DNA from: Moritella sp. 5 | Lineage (GTDB): Bacteria > Pseudomonadota > Gammaproteobacteria > Enterobacterales > Moritellaceae | Direction: 5' to 3' | DNA length: 64,000 bases | Assembly: GCF_018219455.1 (NCBI RefSeq) | Contig: NZ_CP056122.1 | Location: forward strand, 558,001 to 622,000 | Shown here: one piece after another, positions 9,501 to 20,114 of the stretch | How positions within the stretch are numbered: position 1 is the stretch's first letter | Layout: the number at the start of each line of letters is the position of its first letter | Position numbers and translations under genes: made by a program | Notes under the pieces: generated by a model | Database searches by the model: none | What the model saw: only the letters and a program-made list of their open reading frames with translations | What the model was told of the DNA's origin: nothing

Positions 9501-10091
9501 TCATTGCGCTTTAAACGTATGTAAACGACTCATCGCTTTGGTCATGCCGTCTTTAGCTAAAATATCGATACAGCGTACTGCTTCATCAATCGCTGCATCC
9601 ATTTGTTCTTGTTCTTTGGCTTGTGCTTTGCCAAGTACGTAACCGGTTACTTTGTCTTTATGGCCTGGGTGACCAATGCCAATACGTAAACGGTAGAATT
9701 CTTTGCTGTTCGCCATCTTGCTAATAATGTCTTTCAGACCATTATGGCCACCATGGCTGCCGCCTTGCTTAAATTTAGCCACACCAGGTGGTAAATCGAG
9801 TTCATCATGAACAACTAAGATTTGTGTCACATCAATACGATAAAATTTAGCTAATGCTGAAACGGACTTACCACTTAGATTCATGAATGTGGTCGGGATT
9901 AACAGTCGCACATCTTGGCCGGCAATCGCTATTCTTGCTGTATAACCAAAATATTTAGTCTCTTCACGTAATTGCGTGTTGTGCCATTTCGCTAATTCGT
10001 TAATAAACCAAGCTCCGGCATTATGACGGGTGCGGCTGTATTCTTGTCCTGGATTAGCCAGGCCGACAATTAAACGAATGTCGTTGCTCAT
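9501..10091 (-). CDS. pth: Peptidyl-tRNA hydrolase
   Basis: 196 residues. Catalytic H23 lies in SRTRHNAG; N13 in GLANPGQEY and the TFMNLSG and [11 protein letters not shown] motifs are all present. The enzyme releases peptides from prematurely dropped peptidyl-tRNA. It is upstream of ychF on the same strand. An independent terminator between prs and pth suggests pth-ychF has its own promoter in 10092-10269. Confidence 0.97.
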   Translation of the reverse strand: MSNDIRLIVGLANPGQEYSRTRHNAGAWFINELAKWHNTQLREETKYFGYTARIAIAGQDVRLLIPTTFMNLSGKSVSALAKFYRIDVTQILVVHDELDLPPGVAKFKQGGSHGGHNGLKDIISKMANSKEFYRLRIGIGHPGHKDKVTGYVLGKAQAKEQEQMDAAIDEAVRCIDILAKDGMTKAMSRLHTFKAQ

Positions 10092-10269
10092 GGTATACCT
10101 ATTATTACTGTAATGATGGCTTAATGCGTATTCGAGTCAGTCGACCCTTACTCATTGGATAAAAAACGCGCTATTTTACCTTGTGTCAGCGCAAAGCTCA
10201 ACTGACGTATTCACCAAGTTGAATGTATAGTGCGCTTATGACTTAAAGTATTCGCTGCTTTAGATAAAC

Positions 10270-10305
10270 AAAAAACCGAGCCTGGTAATACCAAACTCGG
10301 TTTTT
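10270..10305 (-). terminator. Intrinsic terminator of prs (bidirectional shape)
   Basis: Stem CCGAG/CTCGG at 10276-10300 with an inner TGGTA/TACCA pairing, flanked by A and T runs on both sides. On the minus strand the U run follows directly, 37 bp after the prs stop. Confidence 0.85.
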
Positions 10306-10341
10306 ATTGCATTGCTTAAATTAAATTATGGGTTAATTTAA

Positions 10342-11286
10342 TTATTTAAACATTGCTGAGATAGATTCTTCGTTGCTAACGCGACGGATTGATTCAGCTA
10401 GCATAGGGCTAAGACTCAATACACGTACGTTTGTTAGTGCTGCTACTTCTGGAGATAGTGGAATTGAGTCTGTTACCACAATTTCATCAATGCAAGAGTT
10501 ACGCAGATTATCAACCGCGTTACCTGAGAATACTGGGTGAGTCGCGTAAGCAAATACACGTTTCGCGCCATTTTTCTTTAGGGCTGTTGCTGCTGCACAT
10601 AATGTACCGCCAGTGTCGATCATGTCATCAACCAAGATACAATCACGGTCTTTCACATCACCAATAATGTGCATTACTTGTGCTACGTTTGCTTTTGGAC
10701 GACGTTTGTCGATAATCGCAAGGTCAGCTTCATCAAGTAATTTAGCGTTAGCACGTGCTCGTACCACACCACCGATATCTGGAGATACGATAACTGGATT
10801 TTCAAGATTCTTTTCTTGCATGTCTTCTAATAATACTGGCGTACCAAATACATTATCAACAGGCACATCGAAGAAGCCTTGGATTTGTTCTGCGTGTAGA
10901 TCAACCGTTAATACACGATCAACACCAACACTTGAAAGGAAATCGGCTACAACTTTTGCTGTAATTGGCACGCGAGAAGAACGTACACGACGATCTTGAC
11001 GAGCATAACCAAAATAAGGAATAACAGCAGTAATACGACCCGCTGATGCACGACGCATCGCATCAACCATAACGATCAATTCCATTAGGTTGTCGTTCGT
11101 TGGTGCACAAGTAGATTGTAGGATGAAGATATCTCCACCACGTACATTTTCTTCAATTTCAACACTAATTTCACCATCGCTAAAGCGACCAACTTTGGCT
11201 TTGCCAAGTTGAATGAAAAGGCGGTCTGCAACTTTCTGTGCAAGTTCTGGTGTAGCGTTACCAGCAAAGAGCTTCATGTCGGGCAC
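10342..11286 (-). CDS. prs: Ribose-phosphate pyrophosphokinase (PRPP synthetase)
   Basis: 314 residues, very close to the E. coli enzyme over the whole length. PRPP-binding motif DDMIDTGGT at 220-228, catalytic flexible loop around RRVRSSRVP (99-107), and the KRRPKAN loop. It makes PRPP for nucleotide, histidine, tryptophan and NAD synthesis. The start is GTG (11284-11286), followed by PDMKLFAGN as in E. coli, with a GAGGT ribosome-binding site. Confidence 0.98.
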   Translation of the reverse strand: MPDMKLFAGNATPELAQKVADRLFIQLGKAKVGRFSDGEISVEIEENVRGGDIFILQSTCAPTNDNLMELIVMVDAMRRASAGRITAVIPYFGYARQDRRVRSSRVPITAKVVADFLSSVGVDRVLTVDLHAEQIQGFFDVPVDNVFGTPVLLEDMQEKNLENPVIVSPDIGGVVRARANAKLLDEADLAIIDKRRPKANVAQVMHIIGDVKDRDCILVDDMIDTGGTLCAAATALKKNGAKRVFAYATHPVFSGNAVDNLRNSCIDEIVVTDSIPLSPEVAALTNVRVLSLSPMLAESIRRVSNEESISAMFK

Positions 11287-11464
11287 GGTGTAACCTCAGG
11301 TAATCGATGTATTTGGCTGGGATATAATTATACTCCTAGTCAGCGAACTGCCTAGTAGAGATCCCCAGCGTTAATCTCTTAAAATTTGGTAACAACTTAA
11401 TAGCGAAGATTCAGGTATCGTATTTATTTTCTTGTGTTCATTATTATTGCGCCGTATTTTTCAA

Positions 11465-12322
11465 TCATGCAATAGTCGCGTTTTTTAAATCACGTAATAG
11501 CGGTGATTTATTTAAGCCCTTCGCGATATAAATTTGCATGCTTTTAGGCGCTTTCGCTAATACTGTTAATGCATCAGACTTGGTTTTAAACTCAGAAAAA
11601 ACACAACAACCGGAACCTGTCAGTCGAGATGGCGCATATTTTAGCAACCACTCCAATGCTTTTGCAACCTCAGGATGACGTTTTTTCACAGTTGGTTCAA
11701 AGTCATTTCGCCATTCGTCTTGTAATAACTGATGCAGCGGGCGTTTTGGCGTATCACGTATTAATTCTGGATCAGCAAATAATTTTGCCGTATTGACCTG
11801 AGTGTCAGGTACGACAATAAGATAATAGTTCTCATCCACCTCAATAGAGGTAAGTTGCTCACCTATTCCTTCAGCAAATGCGGCATGACCACGGACAAAT
11901 ACGGGTACATCCGCACCGAGCTTAACGCCTATTTCGGCTAATTGATCCTCATCGAGGTGTAACTGCCAAAGTTGATTTAATGCAACTAAGGTGGTTGCAG
12001 CATCTGAAGAACCGCCACCAAGACCCCCGCCCATTGGTAGGTTTTTGGTTAGTTGAATATCTGCACCCAATGGCAGCACTGAGTGCGCTTTAAGCGCCAT
12101 AGCGGCTTGATAGATGATATTGTCGGTAACAGGAATACTTGGGATCTCTGGCGTAATGGTTATATCATTACTAAGGTTTGGGGTAATGGCTAACTCATCC
12201 CCGATATCAACAAATTGAAATAAAGTTTGTAATTCATGATAACCATCGGGGCGACGGCCATTAATATACAGGAATAGATTCAGTTTTGCGGGTGCTGACC
12301 AATGGCTAGTATTTTGTTGCAT
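11465..12322 (-). CDS. ispE: 4-diphosphocytidyl-2-C-methyl-D-erythritol kinase
   Basis: 285 residues. GHMP-kinase ATP motif PMGGGLGGGSSDAA at 96-109, PAKLNLFL at 11-18, and the late motif RLTGSGCCVFSEF. It phosphorylates CDP-ME in the non-mevalonate isoprenoid pathway; dxr of the same pathway is at 47700. It overlaps the end of lolB by 17 bp, so it is likely coupled. The lolB-ispE-prs order is conserved. Confidence 0.97.
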   Translation of the reverse strand: MQQNTSHWSAPAKLNLFLYINGRRPDGYHELQTLFQFVDIGDELAITPNLSNDITITPEIPSIPVTDNIIYQAAMALKAHSVLPLGADIQLTKNLPMGGGLGGGSSDAATTLVALNQLWQLHLDEDQLAEIGVKLGADVPVFVRGHAAFAEGIGEQLTSIEVDENYYLIVVPDTQVNTAKLFADPELIRDTPKRPLHQLLQDEWRNDFEPTVKKRHPEVAKALEWLLKYAPSRLTGSGCCVFSEFKTKSDALTVLAKAPKSMQIYIAKGLNKSPLLRDLKNATIA

Positions 12323-12917
12323 TTAAATTCCAGTTTCGAGTCGTAATTTTTATACGCATGTCGTCTTTTTTGATAACGATATTTTTAGGTAACCAAATAT
12401 TATCGATTAATTGATAGTGAGTATAACTGATGTGCCAACCGAGTGGATGATTAGCTTGGGTGACACGACCATAATTATCGAGTTGAACATCGTCAGTTAA
12501 TGGGTCTCCAATGATCCAAGCACGTAATTCATTCACGGGAATTGGGATTGGACTGAGTTGGTTGACCAGTGTTTGAGTGTTGCGGCCTTGGTATTGACGG
12601 TCATCATTTAAAATTAGCGTGGAGATATTATCACTGCGCTTAATCGTAAGTACATGAATACCAAATGGTCCAGTTAGATTAATCTTGAAATCATGGTCAT
12701 ATTGTTGCCAGTTTAAGGTAGCAGAATTACGTGAATCAGGACTAATAAAAGCAATTTGTCCTTGCAGTTGCCAAGTCCGAATACTTTGTAATTGAACTTG
12801 GTGTTGCTGCCATAATTGTTGTGGGTTACCCACCGGGGGTTGTACCCGTGTTGTACTACTACAGGCACTGAGTAATATACTCATAATAAAAATGTAAATA
12901 GAACGCTGAAATGTCAT
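12306..12917 (-). CDS. lolB: Outer-membrane lipoprotein receptor LolB
   Basis: 203 residues. A hydrophobic signal peptide and lipobox LSAC put the lipidated cysteine at C19. The mature part has the LolB beta-barrel pattern (IRTWQLQGQIAF near the N-terminus, WLPKNIVIKKDDMRIKI near the end). It accepts lipoproteins from LolA and inserts them in the outer membrane. It is divergent from hemA across about 150 bp and overlaps ispE. Confidence 0.95.
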   Translation of the reverse strand: MTFQRSIYIFIMSILLSACSSTTRVQPPVGNPQQLWQQHQVQLQSIRTWQLQGQIAFISPDSRNSATLNWQQYDHDFKINLTGPFGIHVLTIKRSDNISTLILNDDRQYQGRNTQTLVNQLSPIPIPVNELRAWIIGDPLTDDVQLDNYGRVTQANHPLGWHISYTHYQLIDNIWLPKNIVIKKDDMRIKITTRNWNLNATKY

Positions 12918-13066
12918 AAGATACTCAAAAAAATAAAGTAATGATGATAAAGAGCAAGCATGGGGTTATAAAAACAGATATGCTTGGTTTTGTCACTTTA
13001 AAAATACATACTTTTTGCGTAGAATAGCCTCCTATTTGTTTTACAACTATCAACAGTAAGTAATAC

Positions 13067-14317
13067 ATGACTCTGTTAGCACTAGGTATAAATCATAATA
13101 CAGCACCTGTATCATTACGTGAAAAGGTTGCTTTTTCACCTGACAATATTGAAGAGGCGTTCGCCAGCATTACGGCTGAGGGTATCGCGTCGGAAGTAGT
13201 GATTGTTTCAACTTGTAATCGTACCGAGATATATTGCAAAATTGAGCAAGGACAGCCCGAACGCGTTACGCAGTGGTTAGTTGATTTTCATCAGGTGAAA
13301 ATTGATGAATTAGCAACATGTACTTATCGCCATTACGATACCGATGCGGTACGCCATCTCATGCGAGTGGCTGGCGGCTTAGATTCACTGGTATTAGGTG
13401 AACCGCAAATTTTAGGGCAGATAAAACAAGCCTTTGCGAAAGCGAAACAGTTAAATGCTGTTGCTCAAACTCTAGATAAACTATTTCAAAAAACGTTTAC
13501 AGCCGCTAAGCGCGTGCGTACCGAAACTGAAATCGGTGCTAATGCAGTCTCCGTGGCTTTTGCGGCGGTGAGTTTAAGTAAACATATCTTTGATGATTTA
13601 TCTAAAACGCGTGTGTTACTGATTGGGGCGGGTGAAACCATTGATCTGGTTGCGACGCACCTTGCAGATCAAAATGTCTATGAGATGATGGTGGCTAACC
13701 GTACTTTATCCCGTGCGGAAGTGCTGGGTGACAAGTTTGGTGCCAGCACCATGACCCTAGAAGAGATCCCACAACATTTACATAATGCGGATATTGTCAT
13801 CAGTTCAACGGCAAGCCCATTACCTATTATCGGTAAAGGGATGATCGAAAGTGCATTAAAACTACGCAAACAAAAACCTATTTTCCTGGTTGATATTGCC
13901 GTGCCCCGGGATATTGAAGAAGAAGTTGGCGAGTTAGGTAATGCATATTTATACACTGTCGATGACCTGCAGGGCATCATTGAACAGAATAAAGAAGCGC
14001 GTCAAGATGCTGCAGAGCAAGCAGAGCACATCATTACTGAAGAAACACAACTGTTTGTTGAATGGAGTGCTTCATTATCAAGTGTCGATTCTATTAAAGA
14101 ATACCGGAATGCGGCAATGGCTGAAAAAGAGCTGTTACTTGAAAGAGCGATAGCCGCGCTGCAAAATGGCTCTGACCACGAACGTGTATTAACAGAGTTA
14201 GCCAATAAGTTAACCAACAAACTTATCCATGCGCCGACGCAAGCACTCGTGAGTGCAGGCAAGCGTAATCAAGATGACGAGCTATTATTAGTGCGTCGTG
14301 TCATTGGTCTTGATTAG
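13067..14317 (+). CDS. hemA: Glutamyl-tRNA reductase
   Basis: 416 residues. The catalytic cysteine is C50 in [13 protein letters not shown]. The NADPH-binding segment is [13 protein letters not shown], and a C-terminal helical dimerisation domain follows. It performs the first step of C5-pathway haem synthesis. It leads the hemA-prfA-prmC-sirB2-sirB1-kdsA series and is divergent from lolB, as in E. coli. About 250 bp separate it from prfA. Confidence 0.98.
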   Translation: MTLLALGINHNTAPVSLREKVAFSPDNIEEAFASITAEGIASEVVIVSTCNRTEIYCKIEQGQPERVTQWLVDFHQVKIDELATCTYRHYDTDAVRHLMRVAGGLDSLVLGEPQILGQIKQAFAKAKQLNAVAQTLDKLFQKTFTAAKRVRTETEIGANAVSVAFAAVSLSKHIFDDLSKTRVLLIGAGETIDLVATHLADQNVYEMMVANRTLSRAEVLGDKFGASTMTLEEIPQHLHNADIVISSTASPLPIIGKGMIESALKLRKQKPIFLVDIAVPRDIEEEVGELGNAYLYTVDDLQGIIEQNKEARQDAAEQAEHIITEETQLFVEWSASLSSVDSIKEYRNAAMAEKELLLERAIAALQNGSDHERVLTELANKLTNKLIHAPTQALVSAGKRNQDDELLLVRRVIGLD

Positions 14318-14567
14318 TTTTCACGTCCCTAAAATAAAATAGATATGACCATTATTGATAATTGAAATTCATTAGCAACGGGTTACTCTATTTCAAACTG
14401 TTTTAGTATATATTCGGTATATCAATAGTAAATTATCGGAAAGCAATCGACTATTTCCTTACATATAGGTATCCTTGCCGATCACAACAAAGAAATAATC
14501 CATATTCAATTACTGAAGCAACCTGTAAGACTTCGGTGATCTATTTAACGGTAATACGAGAGTAAAG

Positions 14568-15656
14568 ATGAAAGCATCGATCATTACAAAATTAGAAGCC
14601 CTAATCGAACGTCATGAAGAAGTTCAAGCACTATTAGGTGAGCCAGAGATCATCAGTGATCAAGACCGTTACCGTGCACTAACAAAAGAATACGCGCAAT
14701 TAGAAGAGTTAGTTACTTGTTTTAAAGAATACCAAGACGCAAAAGAAGATTTTGAATCAGCAGAAGAGATGTTAAAGGACGATGATCCAGACATGCGTGA
14801 AATGGCTGTTGAAGAATATAAAGAAAGCAAAGCAACGGTTGCGCGTGTCAGTGATGAATTAGAAGTCTTATTGTTGCCACGTGACCCAAATGATAGCAAT
14901 AACTGTTTCTTAGAGATCCGTGCGGGTGCTGGTGGCGACGAAGCGGCCATCTTTGCAGGCGATCTTTACCGCATGTACAGCAAATATGCGGAGAAAAAAG
15001 GCTGGCGTTTATCAGTCATGAACTTAAGTAACAGTGATCAAGGCGGTTACAAAGAAGTTATCGTTAAGATGGAAGGCGAGGCGGTATTCGGCACCATGAA
15101 GTTTGAATCAGGTGGTCACCGTGTACAACGTGTGCCTGAAACTGAATCACAAGGTCGTATCCATACCTCAGCTTGTACTGTGGTTGTTATGCCTGAGATC
15201 CCTGAGTCAGAAGCAATTAGTATTAACACTGCGGATCTTAAAGTTGATACGTTCCGTGCATCGGGTGCTGGTGGTCAGCACGTAAATAAAACCGATTCTG
15301 CGATCCGTATTACCCACATTCCTACGGGGACAGTGGTGGAGTGTCAAGATGAACGCTCACAGCATAAAAACCGTGCACGTGCGATGTCTATTCTACAAGC
15401 TCGAATTCAAGCGGCTGCTGATGAAGTTGTGCGTCTTGAAGAAGAAAGTACCCGTCGTAGCCTAGTGGCAAGTGGTGATCGTTCTGAACGTATTCGTACT
15501 TATAACTACCCACAAGGTCGCGTTAGTGATCACCGTATCAATCTAACACTTTACCGTCTAAATGAAGTGATGGAAGGTGAGCTAGACGTATTGATCCAAC
15601 CAATCATTCAAGAACATCAAGCGGATCTGTTAGCGGCGCTTGCTGAAGCAGATTAG
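14568..15656 (+). CDS. prfA: Peptide chain release factor 1
   Basis: 362 residues. The GGQ motif is at 235-237 in [10 protein letters not shown]; the PET tripeptide at 190-192 fits the anticodon-like P-x-T element of RF1. It recognises UAA and UAG. The Q of GGQ is the methylation target of PrmC, encoded immediately downstream. The ATG follows GAGAGTAAAG. Confidence 0.98.
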   Translation: MKASIITKLEALIERHEEVQALLGEPEIISDQDRYRALTKEYAQLEELVTCFKEYQDAKEDFESAEEMLKDDDPDMREMAVEEYKESKATVARVSDELEVLLLPRDPNDSNNCFLEIRAGAGGDEAAIFAGDLYRMYSKYAEKKGWRLSVMNLSNSDQGGYKEVIVKMEGEAVFGTMKFESGGHRVQRVPETESQGRIHTSACTVVVMPEIPESEAISINTADLKVDTFRASGAGGQHVNKTDSAIRITHIPTGTVVECQDERSQHKNRARAMSILQARIQAAADEVVRLEEESTRRSLVASGDRSERIRTYNYPQGRVSDHRINLTLYRLNEVMEGELDVLIQPIIQEHQADLLAALAEAD

Positions 15657-15658
15657 GT

Positions 15659-16510
15659 GTGTCGAGTACTGTGAAAACAATTGCACAATTACTGCAGTGG
15701 GCTGTCAAACAGCTCACTGACAGCGAAAGCCCGAAGCTTGATGCCGACGTTATCCTTTGCTTCCTACTCGATAAAGATCGCAGTTATCTTTTCACTTGGG
15801 ATGACAAGGTAATGGATGATGATATTATTCGTCGTTTTACTGCACTTATCACACGTCGTCAGGCGAGTGAACCTGTCGCTCATATTCTTGGTTATCGTGA
15901 GTTTTGGTCCTTAGAATTAGAAGTGTCACCTGATACGTTAATTCCAAGACCTGATACCGAAGTCTTAGTCGAACAAGCACTTGTTTGCATGCCGAATCAA
16001 GCTTGCCAAGTATTAGATTTAGGGACAGGTACGGGCGCTATCGCACTGGCCTTAGCATCTGAATCACCACAAGCGACAGTGACCGCAATTGAATATCAGC
16101 AAGGCGCGGCTGCATTAGCACGTCGAAATGCCAAACGCTGTGGTTTTGATATTGCGGTATTGCAAGGTAGTTGGTTTGAACCTTTACAAGCCAGTCAACG
16201 TTTTGATGTAATAGTCAGTAATCCACCTTATATCGAAGAACATGATCCACATCTGGCTATGGGTGATGTGCGTTTTGAACCGTTAACTGCGTTAGTTGCT
16301 GCTGATGATGGATTGGCTGACTTAAAGCACATTATTCGTGAAGGTTATCAGTTTTTAACCGCGGATGGCTGGTTGTTAGTTGAACATGGTTTTGAACAAG
16401 GTGCTGCGGTACGCGCACTATTTACCGCATCCAATTATCATCAGGTTGTTACGCATAAAGATTATGGTAATAACGATCGTATTACTGTCGGACAACGAAA
16501 AGAAGCTTAA
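15659..16510 (+). CDS. prmC: Release factor glutamine N5-methyltransferase
   Basis: 283 residues. SAM motif DLGTGTGAIAL at 120-130 and the amino-methyltransferase NPPY at 188-191. It methylates the GGQ glutamine of RF1/RF2. I use the GTG at 15659, two bases after the prfA stop; a second GTG at 15671 is an alternative start. The 2-bp gap implies translational coupling with prfA. Confidence 0.96.
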   Translation: MSSTVKTIAQLLQWAVKQLTDSESPKLDADVILCFLLDKDRSYLFTWDDKVMDDDIIRRFTALITRRQASEPVAHILGYREFWSLELEVSPDTLIPRPDTEVLVEQALVCMPNQACQVLDLGTGTGAIALALASESPQATVTAIEYQQGAAALARRNAKRCGFDIAVLQGSWFEPLQASQRFDVIVSNPPYIEEHDPHLAMGDVRFEPLTALVAADDGLADLKHIIREGYQFLTADGWLLVEHGFEQGAAVRALFTASNYHQVVTHKDYGNNDRITVGQRKEA

Positions 16511-16512
16511 TC

Positions 16513-16887
16513 ATGGATATTGTTATTCCGCTGCACATCGCGACGCTGTTATTAAGTGTGCTGATGTATTTTGTAAATTTTGCCTTCACAGTAAAGCAAT
16601 CACCGTATCTTGAGCATACAGGTTTTATCAAATCACGTAAGGTGATAGATATGATCACTGTGATGATGATTGCGTTAGTGTGTATGGTTTCAGGTCGTGC
16701 TCCGTTTGTTGAAACGGTCATGACAGAAAAATTAGTGTCGACACTGGCCATCACCTTTATGATGTTTATGTCATTACAGCAAGGTAAGAATCTATTCTTC
16801 CGCTGTTTTGCGTTTGCCGGTAGTATCGGCTGGTTATTTTATGTGTACTCGTTAGCCGTTAATGGCGAAGCATATTTGCTGAGGTAA
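16513..16887 (+). CDS. SirB2-family small integral membrane protein
   Basis: 124 residues with about four predicted membrane helices and little else. It matches the SirB family (YchQ in E. coli) by size, hydrophobic pattern and position between prmC and sirB1. Function is not known. It starts 2 bp after prmC, and its stop overlaps the first base of the next start (TAATG). Confidence 0.88.
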   Translation: MDIVIPLHIATLLLSVLMYFVNFAFTVKQSPYLEHTGFIKSRKVIDMITVMMIALVCMVSGRAPFVETVMTEKLVSTLAITFMMFMSLQQGKNLFFRCFAFAGSIGWLFYVYSLAVNGEAYLLR

Positions 16888-17795
16888 TGATGGAATTAGA
16901 TGCAAATGCAGCGCTGACAGAAACAGAACTGGCAGAAGATATAGCAGTAGATAATCACGCTATTGATAGTGAACAACCTGAAGAATACGATGATGAGCTT
17001 GCAGAAGAAGTGCTGATGATTGATAACGTCATGCTCGCAACATTATCAGCCATTGAGGAAATTACGGAGAAAACGTTACTCGAAGAGGCGATTATTGAAT
17101 TGGATGAGCTCATTGAACTTATCGAAGTTGATATGCAAGGCTTTACCTGTGATGTTGAGAAACGTGACCAGTTATTGTATTTGTTTTATCAGCAACTTGG
17201 CTTTGCCGGCGATTGGCGTAAGTGGTTAGAACTCGACAGTGTATTATTACATAAAGTCATTAGCAGTCGTAATGGTGTGCCGCTGTCACTAGGCACTGTA
17301 TTTATGTACTTTGCCGAGCATTTTGAAGTGGATGTGACTGGGATCTTATTCCCTGGCCAATTTGTGTTACGTTTCGGTAGTAAACAAGACGGGATGTATA
17401 TTGATCCTGCTGATGGACAGGTATTGAGTCGTCATAAGCTACAGGTATTGCTACGTGGTATCGAAGGTAATCATGCACTGCTATCTGATGATGATTTATT
17501 CGAAGCTACGAATGAAATGCATTACTTGCGTTTATTACAGGTATTAAAAGCGGCGTTAATTCGTGATGAACATTTCTCGTATGCATTACGCTGTATTGAC
17601 CTCATTTTAGAGATCGATCCTGATGAACCTTATGAAATTAGAGACCGTGGATTTTTGTTACAACAACTTGATTGTAAAAAGTTAGCCAGTGAAGATTTTG
17701 CTTATTTTATTGAACAATGTCCAGACGATCCGATCACAAGAGTTCTAAAAGCACAAATAGATGAGCTTGCTGCGACTGATGATACGATTCATTAA
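16887..17795 (+). CDS. SirB1-family protein (transglutaminase-like/TPR)
   Basis: 302 residues. A strongly acidic N-terminal extension (about 1-45) precedes a region like E. coli YchA/SirB1: a transglutaminase-like core (LLYLFYQQLGFAGDWRKW, NGVPLSLGTVFMY) and C-terminal TPR-like helices ending in DEPYEIRDRGFLLQQLDC. E. coli SirB1 is about 269 residues, so the acidic extension is extra. Biochemical role unknown. The start overlaps the sirB2 stop; a second ATG follows at 16890. Confidence 0.88.
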   Translation: MMELDANAALTETELAEDIAVDNHAIDSEQPEEYDDELAEEVLMIDNVMLATLSAIEEITEKTLLEEAIIELDELIELIEVDMQGFTCDVEKRDQLLYLFYQQLGFAGDWRKWLELDSVLLHKVISSRNGVPLSLGTVFMYFAEHFEVDVTGILFPGQFVLRFGSKQDGMYIDPADGQVLSRHKLQVLLRGIEGNHALLSDDDLFEATNEMHYLRLLQVLKAALIRDEHFSYALRCIDLILEIDPDEPYEIRDRGFLLQQLDCKKLASEDFAYFIEQCPDDPITRVLKAQIDELAATDDTIH

Positions 17796-17810
17796 AATTA
17801 ACTGATATAA

Positions 17811-18689
<879 letters not shown>

Positions 18690-18699
18690 TTTCAGGCAT

Positions 18700-18728
18700 A
18701 AAAAAAGCGCTGTAATCATACAGCGCTA
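18700..18728 (-). terminator. Intrinsic terminator of the GcvB-like RNA
   Basis: Stem AGCGCTGT/ACAGCGCT with a 6-nt loop, followed on the minus strand by seven T (18706-18700). The U run is on the minus-strand side, so it points away from kdsA's direction. No minus-strand protein gene lies upstream, which is itself evidence for an RNA gene. Confidence 0.88.
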
Positions 18729-18900
18729 AAAACCTATGACTGTTAATACAAGTGTATTAAGCATACTATCAAAGGTTTGAAATAAGTAATCTCTACTTAA
18801 AGGCTTAAACCAAAAAGTTTAAGCAAACAAACACAACATTACATAACAAAGACTAACTTATATAAATAATACTAATTAATGAAAATTAGTAGAAATAAGT
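18700..18900 (-). ncRNA. gcvB: GcvB-like small RNA, divergent from gcvA
   Basis: A minus-strand transcript of about 200 nt is inferred. It starts with a 5' hairpin (outer ACTTAT/ATAAGT, inner TACTAAT/ATTAGTA). Next comes a G/U-rich single strand at 18823-18849 (TTGTTATGTAATGTTGTG then TTTGTTTGC), very like the E. coli GcvB R1 seed. A hairpin GCTTAAAC/GTTTAAGC (18803-18824), another TTAATACA/TGTATTAA (18743-18760) and an intrinsic terminator follow. Position (divergent from gcvA), length, seed and terminator all fit GcvB, the Hfq-dependent repressor of amino-acid and peptide transport mRNAs. The 5' end is approximate because the -35 is weak, as expected for a GcvA-activated promoter. Confidence 0.85.
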
Positions 18901-19006
18901 ATTATGTCCTATATACATACGCGCACTATAGTTATTTTCTAGTATTCTTACAATTGACAAATTATAATGTTTCGCATTAGTTTTTCTTATCTAACTGGAC
19001 GACACT

Positions 19007-19915
19007 ATGTCACGCAGACTTCCGCCATTAAATTCGCTACGTGTTTTCGAAGCCGCAGCTCGACATTCTAGTTTTACCCGTGCATCTGAAGAACTTTATG
19101 TGACGCAAGCGGCTGTAAGCCATCAAATTAAAGCGCTAGAGGAGTATTTAGGCATTAAATTGTTTCGTCGTCAAAACCGTGCGTTATTTTTAACGGAAGA
19201 AGGGCAAAGTTATTTTTTGGATATTAAAGATACTTTCACCTCACTCATTGATGCGACAGAACGTTTATTAGCCAGAGGTGCAAAAGGCTCGTTGACGGTT
19301 AGTTTACAGCCTAGTTTTGCGATTCAGTGGTTAGTACCGCGTTTATCTTTGTTTTCAGAACTCTATCCAGATATTGATGTCCGTATTAAAGCGGTTGATA
19401 TGGATGATGGATCACTGACTGATGATGTGGATGTCGCGATCTATTATGGTCGAGGAAAGTGGAAAGATTTATATGCGCAGAAATTACATACCGAGTATTT
19501 AGTACCTGTGTGTTCTCCACGATTACTGAATGGTGTTAAACCACTCAAAACGCCGGATGATTTAAAACAGCACACCTTATTGCATGATACGTCTCGTCGT
19601 GATTGGACGGCTTGGTTTAAGCAAGGCAATATTATCGGTGTTAATGTTAATCAAGGGCCTATTTTTAGTCATACTTCGATGGTATTACAAGCGGCAATAC
19701 ATGGTCAAGGTGTCGCGTTGGGACACAGTGTGTTAGCACAGCCTGAAATTGATGCCGGTCGTCTTGTGCGTCCTTTTACTGATGTCTTAGTGAGTAAAAA
19801 CGCGTATTACGTCGTTTGCCGTGAAGAGCAAGATGAACTTGGTAAAATTGTGGCATTCCGAGATTGGATGCTGTCTTTAGTAGAGGAAGAACAGCAAGAG
19901 TTTGTGGAGAATTAA
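19007..19915 (+). CDS. gcvA: GcvA, LysR-type regulator of glycine cleavage
   Basis: 302 residues. The N-terminal winged helix-turn-helix (about 1-65, FTRASEELYVTQAAVSHQIK) and the effector domain match E. coli GcvA along the whole length, including DVDVAIYYGRG and GPIFSHTSMVLQAAIHGQG. GcvA activates or represses gcvTHP and activates gcvB. It is divergent from the GcvB-like RNA and upstream of rlmM, as in enterics. The E. coli neighbour ygdD is missing: only 199 bp separate gcvA and rlmM. Confidence 0.96.
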   Translation: MSRRLPPLNSLRVFEAAARHSSFTRASEELYVTQAAVSHQIKALEEYLGIKLFRRQNRALFLTEEGQSYFLDIKDTFTSLIDATERLLARGAKGSLTVSLQPSFAIQWLVPRLSLFSELYPDIDVRIKAVDMDDGSLTDDVDVAIYYGRGKWKDLYAQKLHTEYLVPVCSPRLLNGVKPLKTPDDLKQHTLLHDTSRRDWTAWFKQGNIIGVNVNQGPIFSHTSMVLQAAIHGQGVALGHSVLAQPEIDAGRLVRPFTDVLVSKNAYYVVCREEQDELGKIVAFRDWMLSLVEEEQQEFVEN

Positions 19916-19983
19916 TTCATCACGAAGTCACTAAATCCTTGGTGTTATATCGTCAAGGGTTTAGACTGTGCGGCTTTTGTATG

Positions 19984-20022
19984 CAAACCAGTTCAAGATA
20001 CCCCGTATTCTGTACTGGTTTG
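19984..20022 (+). terminator. Hairpin after gcvA, possible terminator
   Basis: Stem CAAACCAGT / ACTGGTTTG with an inner ATAC/GTAT pairing, about 70 bp after the gcvA stop. The T tract downstream is weak (TGTATATTTT), so terminator strength is uncertain. Confidence 0.5.
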
Positions 20023-20114
20023 TGTATATTTTATGAATTTTGAATCTTGGTATTGTATCTATACTGAGTGTATATCGTCAGCCATGTTGATGACGAAAAT
20101 GAGGTTATTAGAAA

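Noticed and set aside
10613-10999. 128-codon plus-strand frame inside prs
   Set aside because: Antisense shadow of a strongly conserved gene, with no start signals or recognisable product.
18700-18728. Terminator of kdsA
   Set aside because: The U run is on the minus-strand side; on the plus strand the stem is followed by AAAAACC, so it serves the GcvB-like RNA instead.
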